A stretch of DNA of 64,000 bases from an unidentified eubacterium SCB49 (GTDB lineage: Bacteria; Bacteroidota; Bacteroidia; Flavobacteriales; Flavobacteriaceae), in contig ABCO01000001.1 of NCBI GenBank assembly GCA_000170815.1, forward strand, positions 434,001 to 498,000, read 5' to 3'. Position 1 is the first letter of the stretch, and each line of letters opens with the position of its first letter. The notes beneath the pieces were generated by a model that had not been told where the DNA came from, did not search any database, and worked only from the letters and a program-made list of their open reading frames with translations. A program made the translations under genes and the position numbers. Below are positions 38,124-48,232 of this stretch, one piece after another.

Positions 38124-40235
38124 ATGATTTTGAAGCAAAGCATACTCTTAGCGGTGCTAATTCTGTCTGTTTTAGCGTGTACTTCTTCTGAACAAAAAAA
38201 CAACACTTCTTTGTATACAAATAGCCTAAGTAAAGAGACGAGTCCATATTTATTACAACACGCTAATAACCCTGTAGATTGGCGTGCTTGGAATAATGAG
38301 ACTTTAGCTATGGCTAAAAAAGAAAATAAGTTAATGATTATTAGTATAGGCTATGCGGCTTGTCATTGGTGCCACGTGATGGAACATGAGAGTTTTGAAG
38401 ACAGTCTAGTTGCTGCTACAATGAATGAAAATTTTATTTCTGTAAAAGTAGATAGAGAAGAACGTCCAGATTTAGATCAAATATACATTAACGCAGTTCA
38501 ATTAATGACGGGTAGTGCAGGCTGGCCTCTTAATGTAGTGACACTACCAGATGGGAGACCGGTTTGGGGAGGTACTTATTTTAAAAAAGAGGATTGGATT
38601 ACTGTACTTCAAAAAATACAGAAGATAAATACAGAGAATCCTGAAAAATTAAATGAGATCGCTGGACAACTAGAAGAAGGAATCAAAAACCTTGATTTGG
38701 TAGCATTAAATACAGAAGATGTAGACCTTAAAAATTATAACTTAGATGAAGTTATACATACTTGGAAATCGTCTTTTGACCATCGTTTTGGAGGTTACAA
38801 ACGCGCTCCTAAGTTTATGATGCCTTCTAATTATGAGTATTTATTGCGTTATGCCGTACAAGATAAAGATCAAGAACTGCAGGATTATGTGCTTTTTACA
38901 TTAGACCAGATGGCTTATGGAGGTATTTATGATGCCATAGGTGGAGGGTTTTCTAGATACAGTGTTGATGAAAAATGGCACGTGCCACATTTCGAAAAAA
39001 TGCTGTATGACAATGCACAATTAGTAAGTCTTTATAGCAATGCTTATAAGTTGACAAAAAAGCCACTGTATAAAGAAATTATAACAGAGACTTTAGCCTT
39101 TATATTCGAAGAGATGACCACGGAAGAAGGTGCTTTTTATTCATCATTGGATGCAGATAGTCTTACTGAAGATGGCACGCTTGAAGAAGGTGCTTTTTAC
39201 GTGTACACAGCGCAAGAGCTAAAAAGTCAACTAGGAACAGATTTTGATTTATTTGCAGCTTATTACAATGTAAATAACTTCGGAAAATGGGAAGACGGAA
39301 AGTATGTGCTCATTAGAGATGAAGATGATGCTAGTATAGCAAAAGATTTAGGAATTTCAACCGAAGCATTACAACGTAAAGTTGCAAATTGGAAAGCCAT
39401 TTTAAAAGCGTATAGAGGGTTTAGATCAAAACCAAGATTAGATGATAAAACGCTGACCTCTTGGAACGGCTTAATGTTAAAAGGATATGTGGACGCTTAT
39501 ACTGCATTAGGGAATAAAGAATATCTTGATGCGGCTTTAAAAAACGCAGTGTTTATTAAAGACAAGCAGCTAAAAGAAGATGGTTCATTATACCATAATT
39601 ACAAAGAGGGTAGAAGTACTATTAACGGATACCTAGAAGATTATGCTTCGGTTATCTCTGGTTTTATCTCTTTATACGAGGTTACTGCAGATGTACAATG
39701 GTTAGATCTTGCAAAAAAATTAACCGATTATACTTTTACAAAGTTTTACGATACCGAAAGTGGGATGTTTTATTTTACATCTTCAGAAGATCCAAAATTA
39801 GTAGCGAGGTCTGTAGAATATCGTGACAATGTGATTGCTTCTTCAAATGCGATAATGGCACAAAACATCTTTGTTTTAGGTCATCATTATGACGAAGAAA
39901 ATTTCAGAAATACCGCAAAGCAGATGTTGAAAAATGTTTTGCCAGAGGTTGCTAGTTATCCTGGTGGTTTTTCTCATTGGTTAGGTTTGCTTCAAAATTT
40001 TAGAAAACCTTTTTATGAAGTAGCCGTCGTAGGAGAAAATGCTATCGAAAAAAGTTTAAAATTAAGAGAAGGCTATTTGCCAAATATTTTAATAAGTGCA
40101 AGTAAAATAGCCGATACTTTACCATTAATTAAGAATAGATTTATACATAACGAAACGCTTATATATGTGTGCCAAAACAACACGTGTAAATTACCGGTAA
40201 CCACTGTAGAAGCGTCATTAAAAACAATAGAATAA
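38124..40235 (+). CDS. DUF255 thioredoxin-like lipoprotein (YyaL/SSP411 family)
   Basis: 703 residues from the ATG at 38124. The N-terminus is a lipoprotein signal with Cys19 (LILSVLAC), so unlike the usual cytosolic YyaL it is membrane-anchored. Residues 30-185 form the DUF255 thioredoxin-like domain with [16 protein letters not shown] and the redox-type pair in [14 protein letters not shown]. The remaining ~500 residues form an (alpha/alpha)6 toroid like N-acylglucosamine epimerases ([20 protein letters not shown]). The biochemical role of the family is not established. It is followed by mscS without a gap. Confidence 0.93.
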   Translation: MILKQSILLAVLILSVLACTSSEQKNNTSLYTNSLSKETSPYLLQHANNPVDWRAWNNETLAMAKKENKLMIISIGYAACHWCHVMEHESFEDSLVAATMNENFISVKVDREERPDLDQIYINAVQLMTGSAGWPLNVVTLPDGRPVWGGTYFKKEDWITVLQKIQKINTENPEKLNEIAGQLEEGIKNLDLVALNTEDVDLKNYNLDEVIHTWKSSFDHRFGGYKRAPKFMMPSNYEYLLRYAVQDKDQELQDYVLFTLDQMAYGGIYDAIGGGFSRYSVDEKWHVPHFEKMLYDNAQLVSLYSNAYKLTKKPLYKEIITETLAFIFEEMTTEEGAFYSSLDADSLTEDGTLEEGAFYVYTAQELKSQLGTDFDLFAAYYNVNNFGKWEDGKYVLIRDEDDASIAKDLGISTEALQRKVANWKAILKAYRGFRSKPRLDDKTLTSWNGLMLKGYVDAYTALGNKEYLDAALKNAVFIKDKQLKEDGSLYHNYKEGRSTINGYLEDYASVISGFISLYEVTADVQWLDLAKKLTDYTFTKFYDTESGMFYFTSSEDPKLVARSVEYRDNVIASSNAIMAQNIFVLGHHYDEENFRNTAKQMLKNVLPEVASYPGGFSHWLGLLQNFRKPFYEVAVVGENAIEKSLKLREGYLPNILISASKIADTLPLIKNRFIHNETLIYVCQNNTCKLPVTTVEASLKTIE

Positions 40236-41114
40236 ATGCAAGAAACAACAGTAGAAAACACATCGAATGATGTTTATGAAAAATTTCAAAATATTGAGTT
40301 TTATATTAACAAGTATGGGCAAAAATTAATTGATTATTTGCCAGACATCCTATCTGCCATAGTGATTTTAGTTTTAGGTTGGTGGCTTGTTAAGCTAATT
40401 GTCAAACTAGCCAAAAAAGTTTTTGAGGCAAGGTCTTTAGAAACTTCATTACAAAAATTTCTTTTAGATTTAATTAGTTGGGTGTTAAAAGTTATTTTGT
40501 TTATTACCGTAGTGGCTCAGTTGGGGATAGAGACCTCTTCTTTTGTTGCTATTGTAGGTGCAGCTGGTTTAGCCGTTGGTTTAGCTTTACAGGGTTCTTT
40601 GGCAAATTTTGCAGGAGGAGTTCTCATACTGTTATTTAAACCTTTTAAGGTAGGACATTTTATAAAAGCGCAAGGGGTAGAGGGTACGGTAAAAGAAATA
40701 TCTATCATCTCTACAAAATTACTCACTTTTGGAAATCAACTAGCAGTGATACCAAACGGAAAACTATCTAATGATACTATTGTAAACTTTACAGAAGAAG
40801 GTATAAGACGTGAAAACCTAACTATTGGAATTAGTTATGATAGTGATATTAAAAAAGCTAAAGAGATCTTATTGGCTTTGTTAATGGAGCAAGATTTAAT
40901 CTTAAAAGGTGAGGGGCAAACGCCTATGGTTGCAGTAGCAGAGTTAGCAGATAGTTCTGTGAATCTTACAGTTAGATTCTGGGCTAAGTTAGAAGATTTT
41001 TGGAATATAAAATTCTTTACAATTGAAGAAGCAAAATCTAGATTAGAAGCAGAAGGTATTTCACTCCCATTTCCACAGCGAGATGTTCATTTAATTGGAC
41101 AAGAAAAGGAATAG
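40236..41114 (+). CDS. mechanosensitive ion channel, MscS family
   Basis: 292 residues. Three TM segments (about 32-56, 72-95, 98-128). TM3 has the Gly/Ala-rich pore helix (VGAAGLAVGLALQGSLANFA), then the beta-domain (GHFIKAQGVEGTVKEISIIS, IPNGKLSNDTIVNF) and the C-terminal alpha/beta cage with FPQRDVHL. It opens on membrane tension to release solutes. It starts directly after the stop codon of the DUF255 gene and converges on tsaB with a 3-bp gap. Confidence 0.96.
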   Translation: MQETTVENTSNDVYEKFQNIEFYINKYGQKLIDYLPDILSAIVILVLGWWLVKLIVKLAKKVFEARSLETSLQKFLLDLISWVLKVILFITVVAQLGIETSSFVAIVGAAGLAVGLALQGSLANFAGGVLILLFKPFKVGHFIKAQGVEGTVKEISIISTKLLTFGNQLAVIPNGKLSNDTIVNFTEEGIRRENLTIGISYDSDIKKAKEILLALLMEQDLILKGEGQTPMVAVAELADSSVNLTVRFWAKLEDFWNIKFFTIEEAKSRLEAEGISLPFPQRDVHLIGQEKE

Positions 41115-41117
41115 GGA

Positions 41118-41774
41118 TTAGCCTACTTTAAAATCTTTTAAATAATAAGGTTCAAAATAAGCGACATCTTCGGTGTCGTTTTTTTTGTGCTTTATTTCGG
41201 CTAATACTGCCATGTCTTTCGCAGAAGGTAATGCGTCTGTGATAAATGTTGCGTTATCATGATCACAAATTGCTTCAAATTTTTCTACGCCATCTCCAAT
41301 AAAAGTGATTTTCCCTTCAGAAAGTTGTTGGGAAAAAGAATTTTCATCTAAAATTTGAGCTTGTGTATCACGTATTCTTTTTTTGTCTGTGTTATACACC
41401 GCGCTATACACTTCCATACGACGAGCATCAAGCATAGGGATAATGATAGATTTTTCTTTTACTTGTTGTGCTAGAATATCTAATGTTTCAAGAGAAATTA
41501 AAGCGATGTTTAATGCGTAGCAAAGTCCTTTTGCTGCCGAAACTCCTATGCGTAACCCTGTATAAGAACCAGGGCCTTTACTCACAGCAATCGCGTCTAG
41601 ATCACTTAATTTTTTTGAAGATTGATTAATGACGTCTTCAATAAAAACGTGTAGATTTTCTGCGTGAGAATAACCTGCTGTTGTAATCTCTTTAAATGCA
41701 ATAACGCTTCCATTTTCTGAAAGCGCTACAGAGCAGTTTTTTGTTGCTGTTTCTAAACAAAGGATAAGTCCCAT
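41118..41774 (-). CDS. tsaB: tRNA t6A biosynthesis protein TsaB
   Basis: 218 residues. An ASKHA-fold protein with ILCLETATKNCSVAL at the start, the segment YSHAENLHVFIEDV, and VSKGPGSYTGLRIGVSAAKG, the TsaB signature. It is a dimerisation partner of TsaD in N6-threonylcarbamoyladenosine synthesis. It is the last gene of the efflux operon, its ATG overlapping the stop of the adaptor gene by one base. Confidence 0.96.
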   Translation of the reverse strand: MGLILCLETATKNCSVALSENGSVIAFKEITTAGYSHAENLHVFIEDVINQSSKKLSDLDAIAVSKGPGSYTGLRIGVSAAKGLCYALNIALISLETLDILAQQVKEKSIIIPMLDARRMEVYSAVYNTDKKRIRDTQAQILDENSFSQQLSEGKITFIGDGVEKFEAICDHDNATFITDALPSAKDMAVLAEIKHKKNDTEDVAYFEPYYLKDFKVG

Positions 41775-43054
41775 TATTCTGTATCTTCTTTTAAATTGTT
41801 TTCTTCTTTAGAAACTTTATCGCCAGGATTTAATGTTTTTGTTACCAGTGTGTAAGGCCCAGTAATTACTTTGTCTCCTTTTTCTAGTCCAGAACGAATT
41901 TCAATATTACTGTTGTCTTGAATACCTGTTTCGACAACTCTAAGTTTTGCGATTCCATCATTTTCAACAAATACACATTCAAACTTTTTTGTGTCTGCTG
42001 TCACGACTTCTTTTACATAAGATTTTTTACTAGAACTAGTATCTGTTTTTATAACAACTGCACTAATAGGGACAGCTATTATATCTTGTTTTTTGTTTGT
42101 GATTACATCTACTGTTGCCGTCATTCCTGGTCTAAAAGGAGAGTAGTTTTTAGGCTTTCCTTCTGTAAGGTCTTTATAAGATTCTGGTAGTATACGTACT
42201 TTTACTTTAAAGTTTGTTACTTGATCTACCGTTAACGTAGATTCTGCCGAGTTTGCAATCTCTGTTACAAGGCCTTTAAACTCTCTTTTAGTCCAAGCAT
42301 CTACTTCTACAATAGTACTGTCACCTACAGCAACTTTTACAATGTCGTTTTCGTTTACATCTACTTCAACCTCCATATTGTCTAGGTTTGCAACACGAAT
42401 AATCTCTGTACCTGCCATTTGTGCTGTACCTACCACGCGCTCACCAAGTTCAACAGACATTTTAGAGATGGTACCTGTCATAGGTGCATAAATTTCTGTT
42501 CTGCTTAAATTGTCTTGCGACTGCTTTACGTTTGCAGAAGAACTTTGTACATTGTAATATGCCGAAGTTTTACTTGCCTGTGCCATTTCATAATCTGCAA
42601 CTACGCGGTCCCAGTCTGATCTTGAGATAACTCCTTTATCATAAAGTAGTTTGCTTCGATCATAATTTGCTTTCGCATTTTTTAAACTTGCTTCTGCATT
42701 GGTTAATTGAGCACGTACATTTTGTAACCCTGCTTGACTTTGACTTAGTTGTGCTTGTATCAAGTCTGGATTTATTTTAACAAGTAGTTGTCCTTTTTCT
42801 ACAAGTTGCCCTTCTTTTACTTGAAGGTCGATAACTTCACCAGATACTTCAGAAGATAATGAAACTTCTATTTCTGGTTGTATTTTACCCGTAGCTGCAA
42901 CCGTTTCTGTAATGGTGAGTGGAGTAACTTCAGTTATTTCTACCACTTTGCCTTGATCTTCATTACCAAACCATCCCGCTTTTTTTCCGTAGATAAAACC
43001 TGCGATTAGTACTAGAAATATGACAATAATCCAAATTAGGGTATTTTTTTTCAT
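41774..43054 (-). CDS. periplasmic adaptor of MacA/HlyD type (second adaptor)
   Basis: 426 residues. N-terminal TM anchor (about 6-23), beta-barrel and lipoyl halves (EVSLSSEVSGEVIDLQVKEG, GTISKMSVELGERVVG), a coiled-coil hairpin between them (about 95-185, Ala/Gln-rich, LLYDKGVISRSDWDRV), and a C-terminal membrane-proximal domain. It links an inner-membrane ABC transporter to a TolC-type channel. It is the second such gene in the operon, 2 bp after tolC. Confidence 0.92.
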   Translation of the reverse strand: MKKNTLIWIIVIFLVLIAGFIYGKKAGWFGNEDQGKVVEITEVTPLTITETVAATGKIQPEIEVSLSSEVSGEVIDLQVKEGQLVEKGQLLVKINPDLIQAQLSQSQAGLQNVRAQLTNAEASLKNAKANYDRSKLLYDKGVISRSDWDRVVADYEMAQASKTSAYYNVQSSSANVKQSQDNLSRTEIYAPMTGTISKMSVELGERVVGTAQMAGTEIIRVANLDNMEVEVDVNENDIVKVAVGDSTIVEVDAWTKREFKGLVTEIANSAESTLTVDQVTNFKVKVRILPESYKDLTEGKPKNYSPFRPGMTATVDVITNKKQDIIAVPISAVVIKTDTSSSKKSYVKEVVTADTKKFECVFVENDGIAKLRVVETGIQDNSNIEIRSGLEKGDKVITGPYTLVTKTLNPGDKVSKEENNLKEDTE

Positions 43055-43056
43055 GT

Positions 43057-44385
43057 TTAGAATTTTAGTTGGGTTGGATCCACACCAAAGTATAATTCTA
43101 ATACTTTGAGTTTAAAAATGTAATCGTACTTTGTTCTGTTAATTTCGATATTAGCATTGTCGTAACGCACTTTAGATTGGCTAAAGTCGAAGGCGTTTGT
43201 GAGTCCTACTTCATATCTGTCCTTCGCGTATTGATACGCTAGTTCTTGAGATGCAAAAGCTGTTTGAGCTGCTTCGTATGCTTTTTTAGAGCCACGTACA
43301 TCCACCATAGCTTGATACACATTAGACTCTAAGTCTAGTTGCGCTTGTTCTAGTTGTAGTTGTGAACGTTCTAGATTAATTTTACTTCTAGATACATTGT
43401 TTCTTGCGCTAAACCCATTTAGTATAGGGATGTTTAAGCTTAAGCCGTACCCAATACCATCATTTAGATAGAGTTGTTCGTTAAATGTTTTAGTGATATC
43501 CGCATCTGAATATCTAGTGTCATAACCAAAGAAAGCATTTAAAGTTGGTAATAATGCACCTTTTGCAAGTTGAACATCTTTTTCTGCAAGAGAAACATCA
43601 CTTTCGGCAATATTTATTTCTTGCCTATTTTCTTTTGCACTTTCTATCAAAGTATCTATAGGTGTATTTGCTATATCTTCGTTTATAATGTTATAATCAT
43701 CATCTGCAATGTCAAAATTTGCGTAGTCTTTAATCAATAATAATTGAGCTAGACTAATCAGTGAGATTTGAACAGCATTTTCTGCAACTGCAATTTGCTG
43801 TAGTTCGCTTGCATCTGAAGCTTGAATTTCTAACAGATCACCGCGAGGTAAAGAACCTGCTTCTACTAATTCTTCTGTGCGTTTTATTTGTTCTTTAGTT
43901 ACGGTGTTTTGTGTAAGAATTACTTCTAGGTTTGCCTTATTTAATAGAACTTGTAAGTAAGAGTTTGCCACAAAAAGAGCAATATCATCTTTCATTTTGT
44001 CTAATCGATATTGACTCGCTAGTTGAGAGATTTCTGCTCGTTGTACTTGTCGTATGTTTCTTAATCCGTCAAATAAAGTGTACCCTAAGTTAACACCGCC
44101 ACTTGCAGACAAGAAAACACGGTTTTCCAGTTGGTTTGTAGTTGGATTAACACCAAGCCCCGTGTTTTTTGAAACATTTGCATTGGCATTAATGGAAGGT
44201 AAGAAATTACCTACGGCATCACTTTTTTCTAAAGCAGTGTTAGCGACATCAAGCTCGCTTTGCTTTACAGAAATGTTATTTTCTAAGGCATAGACTACAC
44301 AATCTTGTAGTGTCCATTTTTTAGTTTGGGCACTAATTGTAAACATTGTAAATGTAAATACGCCTAAAAGGAGAAACTTTTTCAT
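43057..44385 (-). CDS. TolC family outer-membrane channel
   Basis: 442 residues. Signal peptide 1-20 (FTMFTISAQ), then two long helical repeats typical of the outer-membrane efflux protein family (WTLQDCVVYALENNISVKQS, LDVANTALEKSD, ALLPTLNAFFGYD, ARNNVSRSKINLERSQLQLE). It forms the trimeric outer-membrane duct of the efflux complex. It sits between the two adaptors in the operon. Confidence 0.94.
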   Translation of the reverse strand: MKKFLLLGVFTFTMFTISAQTKKWTLQDCVVYALENNISVKQSELDVANTALEKSDAVGNFLPSINANANVSKNTGLGVNPTTNQLENRVFLSASGGVNLGYTLFDGLRNIRQVQRAEISQLASQYRLDKMKDDIALFVANSYLQVLLNKANLEVILTQNTVTKEQIKRTEELVEAGSLPRGDLLEIQASDASELQQIAVAENAVQISLISLAQLLLIKDYANFDIADDDYNIINEDIANTPIDTLIESAKENRQEINIAESDVSLAEKDVQLAKGALLPTLNAFFGYDTRYSDADITKTFNEQLYLNDGIGYGLSLNIPILNGFSARNNVSRSKINLERSQLQLEQAQLDLESNVYQAMVDVRGSKKAYEAAQTAFASQELAYQYAKDRYEVGLTNAFDFSQSKVRYDNANIEINRTKYDYIFKLKVLELYFGVDPTQLKF

Positions 44386-44460
44386 AATTAGATTGTAGTT
44401 GTTAAATAAGTCTTACACTTTGTTAAAGTGTTACATTTTTAATTAAAAATTTTAATAACC

Positions 44461-45612
44461 TCACTCAGTTAAAGGCGCTTTTAATTGATTCCAAACCTTA
44501 ATTTCATCTTCCTTTGTGATTCCAGAAAGGACTTCTACAAAGATACCGTCGCTAACACCTATTTCTATGTCTCGTCGTTCAAACTCTTGATCTCCTGTTG
44601 CGATCTCTACATACGGTTTTTTAGTTTCTGTGTCATATTGTACTAGTGCCTCTTTTATGGCTAATACATCTTCTGCTTTTGCTAAAATGATTGAAGCATT
44701 TGCGCTTAGTCCTGCTCTTATAAATGTAGAGTCTTTTTTGGCTAGTGTTCCTTTTATTTCAAACTGGATGGCTCCATTTTCGCTAACTCCTTTTGGGGCA
44801 ATATAATCTAACACGGCTTCAAAGTTTTTGTTTTCTATAGCACCCACAGTAATCTCAAGCGGGAGGTTTTCTGTAATTTTACCTACTTCGCTTTCGTCTA
44901 CTTTTCCTTCAAAAATCATTTTGTTTACATCTGCAATAGTAGCTATGGTTGTACCGTCATTAAAGTTGTTAGCTTCAATAACTTGGTTTCCTGTTTTTAC
45001 TGGAACGTCTAAAACCATCCCAGAGACGGTCGCTCTAATTTCTGTATTGGCACTCGCACCTAAGCCACTAGAAGTACCTGTTTTTACAATGTCAAAAGTT
45101 TGTTGTGCACCAGTAAGTGTTACTTTTTCTTGATTATAACGTTGTTGTGCCTGGTCATAGTTTAATTGCGCTGTGTCAAATTCATTTGCAGAAATTACTC
45201 CTTTATCAAAAAGTGCTTTTTGACGGTCGTACATGCTGCGTTGGCTCTCTAATGCTAAACGAGCTGTTTCTACTTGAGTTTTTGCGCTATTGATGCTATT
45301 TTGTGCAGAGCTTAATGAGTTTACATTAGGCACTACTTTTACTTTTGCGATAAGATCGCCACTATTAATTACATCTCCAGCAACCACAAAAATTTCGTCT
45401 ATAATCCCAGAGATATTTGGTTTTATAAGTACTTCTTCTTTGGGTACAATGCTACCTGTGGCTACTGTTTTTTTAACAATAGTTTGATTTAGTGCTTGTT
45501 CTGTGGTATACACTACAGGGTCTTTTTGGTCTTTTACCCAGATATAATAAATACCAGCACAAAAGCAAATTACAATTAGTAGTAAAACGATAATAGTTCC
45601 AGTTCTTTTCAT
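44461..45612 (-). CDS. periplasmic adaptor of MacA/HlyD type (first adaptor)
   Basis: 383 residues from the ATG at 45612; an upstream GTG would add 16 residues and lies in a hairpin. TM anchor about 5-24, lipoyl halves (EEVLIKPNISGIIDEIFVVA, ATVSGMVLDVPVKTGNQVIE), a coiled-coil hairpin (about 85-165; LFDKGVISANEFDTAQ) and beta-barrel domains. It differs clearly from the second adaptor (about a third identical by eye). It follows the second permease gene after 114 bp that contain two perfect hairpins. Confidence 0.92.
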   Translation of the reverse strand: MKRTGTIIVLLLIVICFCAGIYYIWVKDQKDPVVYTTEQALNQTIVKKTVATGSIVPKEEVLIKPNISGIIDEIFVVAGDVINSGDLIAKVKVVPNVNSLSSAQNSINSAKTQVETARLALESQRSMYDRQKALFDKGVISANEFDTAQLNYDQAQQRYNQEKVTLTGAQQTFDIVKTGTSSGLGASANTEIRATVSGMVLDVPVKTGNQVIEANNFNDGTTIATIADVNKMIFEGKVDESEVGKITENLPLEITVGAIENKNFEAVLDYIAPKGVSENGAIQFEIKGTLAKKDSTFIRAGLSANASIILAKAEDVLAIKEALVQYDTETKKPYVEIATGDQEFERRDIEIGVSDGIFVEVLSGITKEDEIKVWNQLKAPLTE

Positions 45613-45641
45613 GGTTGTATTTCTTGTTGTTATTTTCTTCG

Positions 45642-45719
45642 GAAATGTGATGTTTGTCACATTTCTTTAATGATATTATTTTTTACTTCAGAAATTTTAA
45701 TGATTTAAAATTTCTGAAG
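45642..45719 (-). other. two consecutive perfect hairpins between permease and adaptor genes
   Basis: First (in minus-strand order): 15-bp arms 45719-45705 and 45700-45686 with a 4-nt loop (CTTCAGAAATTTTAA). Second: 9-bp arms 45665-45657 and 45650-45642 with a 6-nt loop (GAAATGTGA). Neither is followed by a T-run on the minus strand, so they look like RNA-processing or stability elements that could uncouple the permease part from the adaptor-TolC part. The ATG of the adaptor follows 30 nt after the second. Confidence 0.7.
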
Positions 45720-45726
45720 CCATTGT

Positions 45727-46986
45727 TTATTCTACTCTTAACGCATCAACAGGTTTCATTTTTGTGGCTTTCATGGCCGGAATCATGCCTGCGATAATTC
45801 CAGAAATTATTAAAATCAAAAATGCAATTAAAACGATGTTGATGTTTACTGTTGGGTTTGCAAAATTGTCTACTGGACCCGATTGATCCAGTAAAAAGTT
45901 CATTGCCCAAATTAGTCCTGCTGCTGCTGCAATACCGCACATTCCAGAAATAATAGTAAGAGTTAGAGATTCTTGTATTATTTGTGATCTAATATTCCAT
46001 GGGCTTGCACCTATGGCACGGCGTACACCAATTTCTTTTGTTCGTTCTTTAATAACGATAAGCATGATGTTAATAATCCCAATCATACCAGATATTAATA
46101 TAAGCGTACCTACAAAAAAACCAACAAAGGTGAGTATGTCAAATAAGCCATTTACTTTACCAAACTCTTGTGCAAGGTCAAAATTACCTAAGGCACGTTT
46201 GTCTTCTGGATGTATGGTGCGTTGCTCTTTTAGTTTTGATAATATTTGAGGTTTTATTTGTGTAATACTCGTATTGTCTTTTGCTGTAATTGCCATCCAT
46301 CCAACAATATCACCATAATTAAAAACTTGGCTAAATGTGGTAAATGGAAGATAAATGGTGTTTGCATCCTCTTCACTATTACCACCACTACTAGTTGCGT
46401 TAAAGACACCTACAACCATAAAGTTTACACCGTTTATTTTTATGTAGGATCCGATGATTTCTTCGTCAATATCATATAAAGAAGTCACCACATCTTGACC
46501 AATGACAACCGCTTTTCTTTTTTCTTCAATGTCTGAGTAGCTTATAAAACGACCTTCTGTAATATCCATAGGTTGTTGTTTTATATATTCTGGATAGTCT
46601 CCATATATTGTAAAAGCGCCAGTTTTTTCTTTTCGTGTTACATTATTTGCCCCTTGATAGCCACCTAGTTGGTTACGAGGAGAGACATATTCTAGTTGAG
46701 GGAAATTGTCTTTTAACACCTGAACATCTTCTGTTCTAAAATTAAAACCTCTTCCTTTAGGTAAGCCTTTGTAAGACATAGAAGTTTGTTGTGTCCATAC
46801 AAACATGGAGTTGGTGGCAAAGTCACCAAAATCTTTGCTCACACCTGTTCGAAGACCGTTTACAAGTGCAAGTAATGATACTAAAATGAAGATACCCCAA
46901 GCTACACCAAAAGCCGTTAGAAAAGTTCTAAAGCGATTAGCGTTTAATGCTTCTAGTATTTCACTCCATTTATCCTTGTTAAACAT
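45727..46986 (-). CDS. MacB-like ABC transporter permease (second)
   Basis: 419 residues. N-terminal TM helix about 19-43, a large periplasmic MacB core domain (about 45-270), then three C-terminal TM helices (about 290-395) with the FtsX-type motif RTKEIGVRRAIGASPWNIRS. It starts 1 bp after the first permease gene, so the two are expected to form a heterodimer with one ATPase. MacB-type systems work by mechanotransmission and move substrates from the periplasm through TolC. Confidence 0.94.
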   Translation of the reverse strand: MFNKDKWSEILEALNANRFRTFLTAFGVAWGIFILVSLLALVNGLRTGVSKDFGDFATNSMFVWTQQTSMSYKGLPKGRGFNFRTEDVQVLKDNFPQLEYVSPRNQLGGYQGANNVTRKEKTGAFTIYGDYPEYIKQQPMDITEGRFISYSDIEEKRKAVVIGQDVVTSLYDIDEEIIGSYIKINGVNFMVVGVFNATSSGGNSEEDANTIYLPFTTFSQVFNYGDIVGWMAITAKDNTSITQIKPQILSKLKEQRTIHPEDKRALGNFDLAQEFGKVNGLFDILTFVGFFVGTLILISGMIGIINIMLIVIKERTKEIGVRRAIGASPWNIRSQIIQESLTLTIISGMCGIAAAAGLIWAMNFLLDQSGPVDNFANPTVNINIVLIAFLILIISGIIAGMIPAMKATKMKPVDALRVE

Positions 46987-46987
46987 A

Positions 46988-48232
46988 CTATTCTTCTCTT
47001 AATGCTTCAATAGGTTTAATTCTTGCAGCTCTTCTTGCCGGGATATAACCAGCAATTGCACCAGCAATAATTAAAATGAATACTGTGGTTATTGCAGTGG
47101 TAAAATCTACTTGTGGCGATTTAATAAAATCACTTTCTGCCATTGGACTTATAAGTTGTAGTAAGCCTACTCCTGCAAACAAACCTATAAATCCAGCAAT
47201 TGATGTAATAAATATTGCCTCTTGTAAAATCATACCTATAATAGAAGAAGGGACCGCGCCAATGGCTTTACGAATACCTATTTCTTTTGTTCTTTCTTTT
47301 ACAATAATGAGCATAATGTTTCCTACTCCTACCACACCTGCTATTATGGTAAAAATGCCAATAAACCAGAATACATTACGAATCATATCGATTAACGAAT
47401 AGATTTTTTTTGCGTTTTCTAGCGTGTTGTTAACATTTATCGCGCTTAGATCGTCTGGAGCAACGGTATGTTTTTCTTTTAAGTCTCTTTCAAAATTTTC
47501 TGAGAGTTCTTGAGATAGGGCAACAGCTTCGTCAAAATCATCACTCATTTTTACTGTATAGGCGATGTTTCTAATTTTGTCTCCTGCGGCAAAAGAGGCT
47601 TGCGCTGTTTTAAGTGGTACGAAAATTCTGTTTTCTTCTCTAGAGCCCCCTGGGTCTGTATAAACTCCAATTACTTTAAAATTGATGCCATAAACAGAAA
47701 CCATTTCGCCAATAGGGTCGGCTCCTTTAAAAAGATCTTGTTGTATGGTATGACCAATTACACCTACTTTACGGCCTTCTTTCATGTCGTCTAATGACAG
47801 AAATCTACCAGATGTAAGACTTGCATTTTCAATAAATTGTTGGTCTGGACTAGCGCCTTCTAATCTGTAGTTTCCAGATTCTCCTTTATAGGTGACTTGC
47901 GAGCCCCAAATGTTATATAATGAAGTTTTAAACTCTAGGTATTCACCATATTTTCTGTTTAATTCTTCAAAGTCATCATTTCTAAGTTGAATCGTCCTAC
48001 CGGGGTTTAAGCCTTTGTATTCTTTTGTGGTAGTACGTGTCCAGATACGGATGCTGTTTGTAGCATCGCTTTCAAATTGGGTTTTTACTCCTTTTTGAAT
48101 TCCGCTACTAAAACCTAACAGGATCACTAAAATAAAAATACCTGATGCCACAGAAAGACCGGTTAAGAAAGTTCTTAACTTGTTTTTGCTTATGGTTTCA
48201 AAAATTTCTTGCCAGCGTTCTATATCAAACAT
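46988..48232 (-). CDS. MacB-like ABC transporter permease (first)
   Basis: 414 residues from the ATG at 48232, which overlaps the end of the ATPase gene by 8 bp. Same architecture as the second permease: TM1 about 20-42, a periplasmic domain, TM2-4 (about 280-400), FtsX motif RTKEIGIRKAIGAVPSSIIG, and a final RRAARIKPIEALREE. It is a paralogue of its neighbour, differing throughout the periplasmic domain. A MacB of E. coli type has the ATPase fused to one permease; here the parts are separate. Confidence 0.94.
   Translation of the reverse strand: MFDIERWQEIFETISKNKLRTFLTGLSVASGIFILVILLGFSSGIQKGVKTQFESDATNSIRIWTRTTTKEYKGLNPGRTIQLRNDDFEELNRKYGEYLEFKTSLYNIWGSQVTYKGESGNYRLEGASPDQQFIENASLTSGRFLSLDDMKEGRKVGVIGHTIQQDLFKGADPIGEMVSVYGINFKVIGVYTDPGGSREENRIFVPLKTAQASFAAGDKIRNIAYTVKMSDDFDEAVALSQELSENFERDLKEKHTVAPDDLSAINVNNTLENAKKIYSLIDMIRNVFWFIGIFTIIAGVVGVGNIMLIIVKERTKEIGIRKAIGAVPSSIIGMILQEAIFITSIAGFIGLFAGVGLLQLISPMAESDFIKSPQVDFTTAITTVFILIIAGAIAGYIPARRAARIKPIEALREE

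Noticed and set aside
47076..47402. A 108-residue plus-strand frame within the permease gene
   Set aside because: A shadow of the permease TM helices; the minus-strand protein has full family motifs there.
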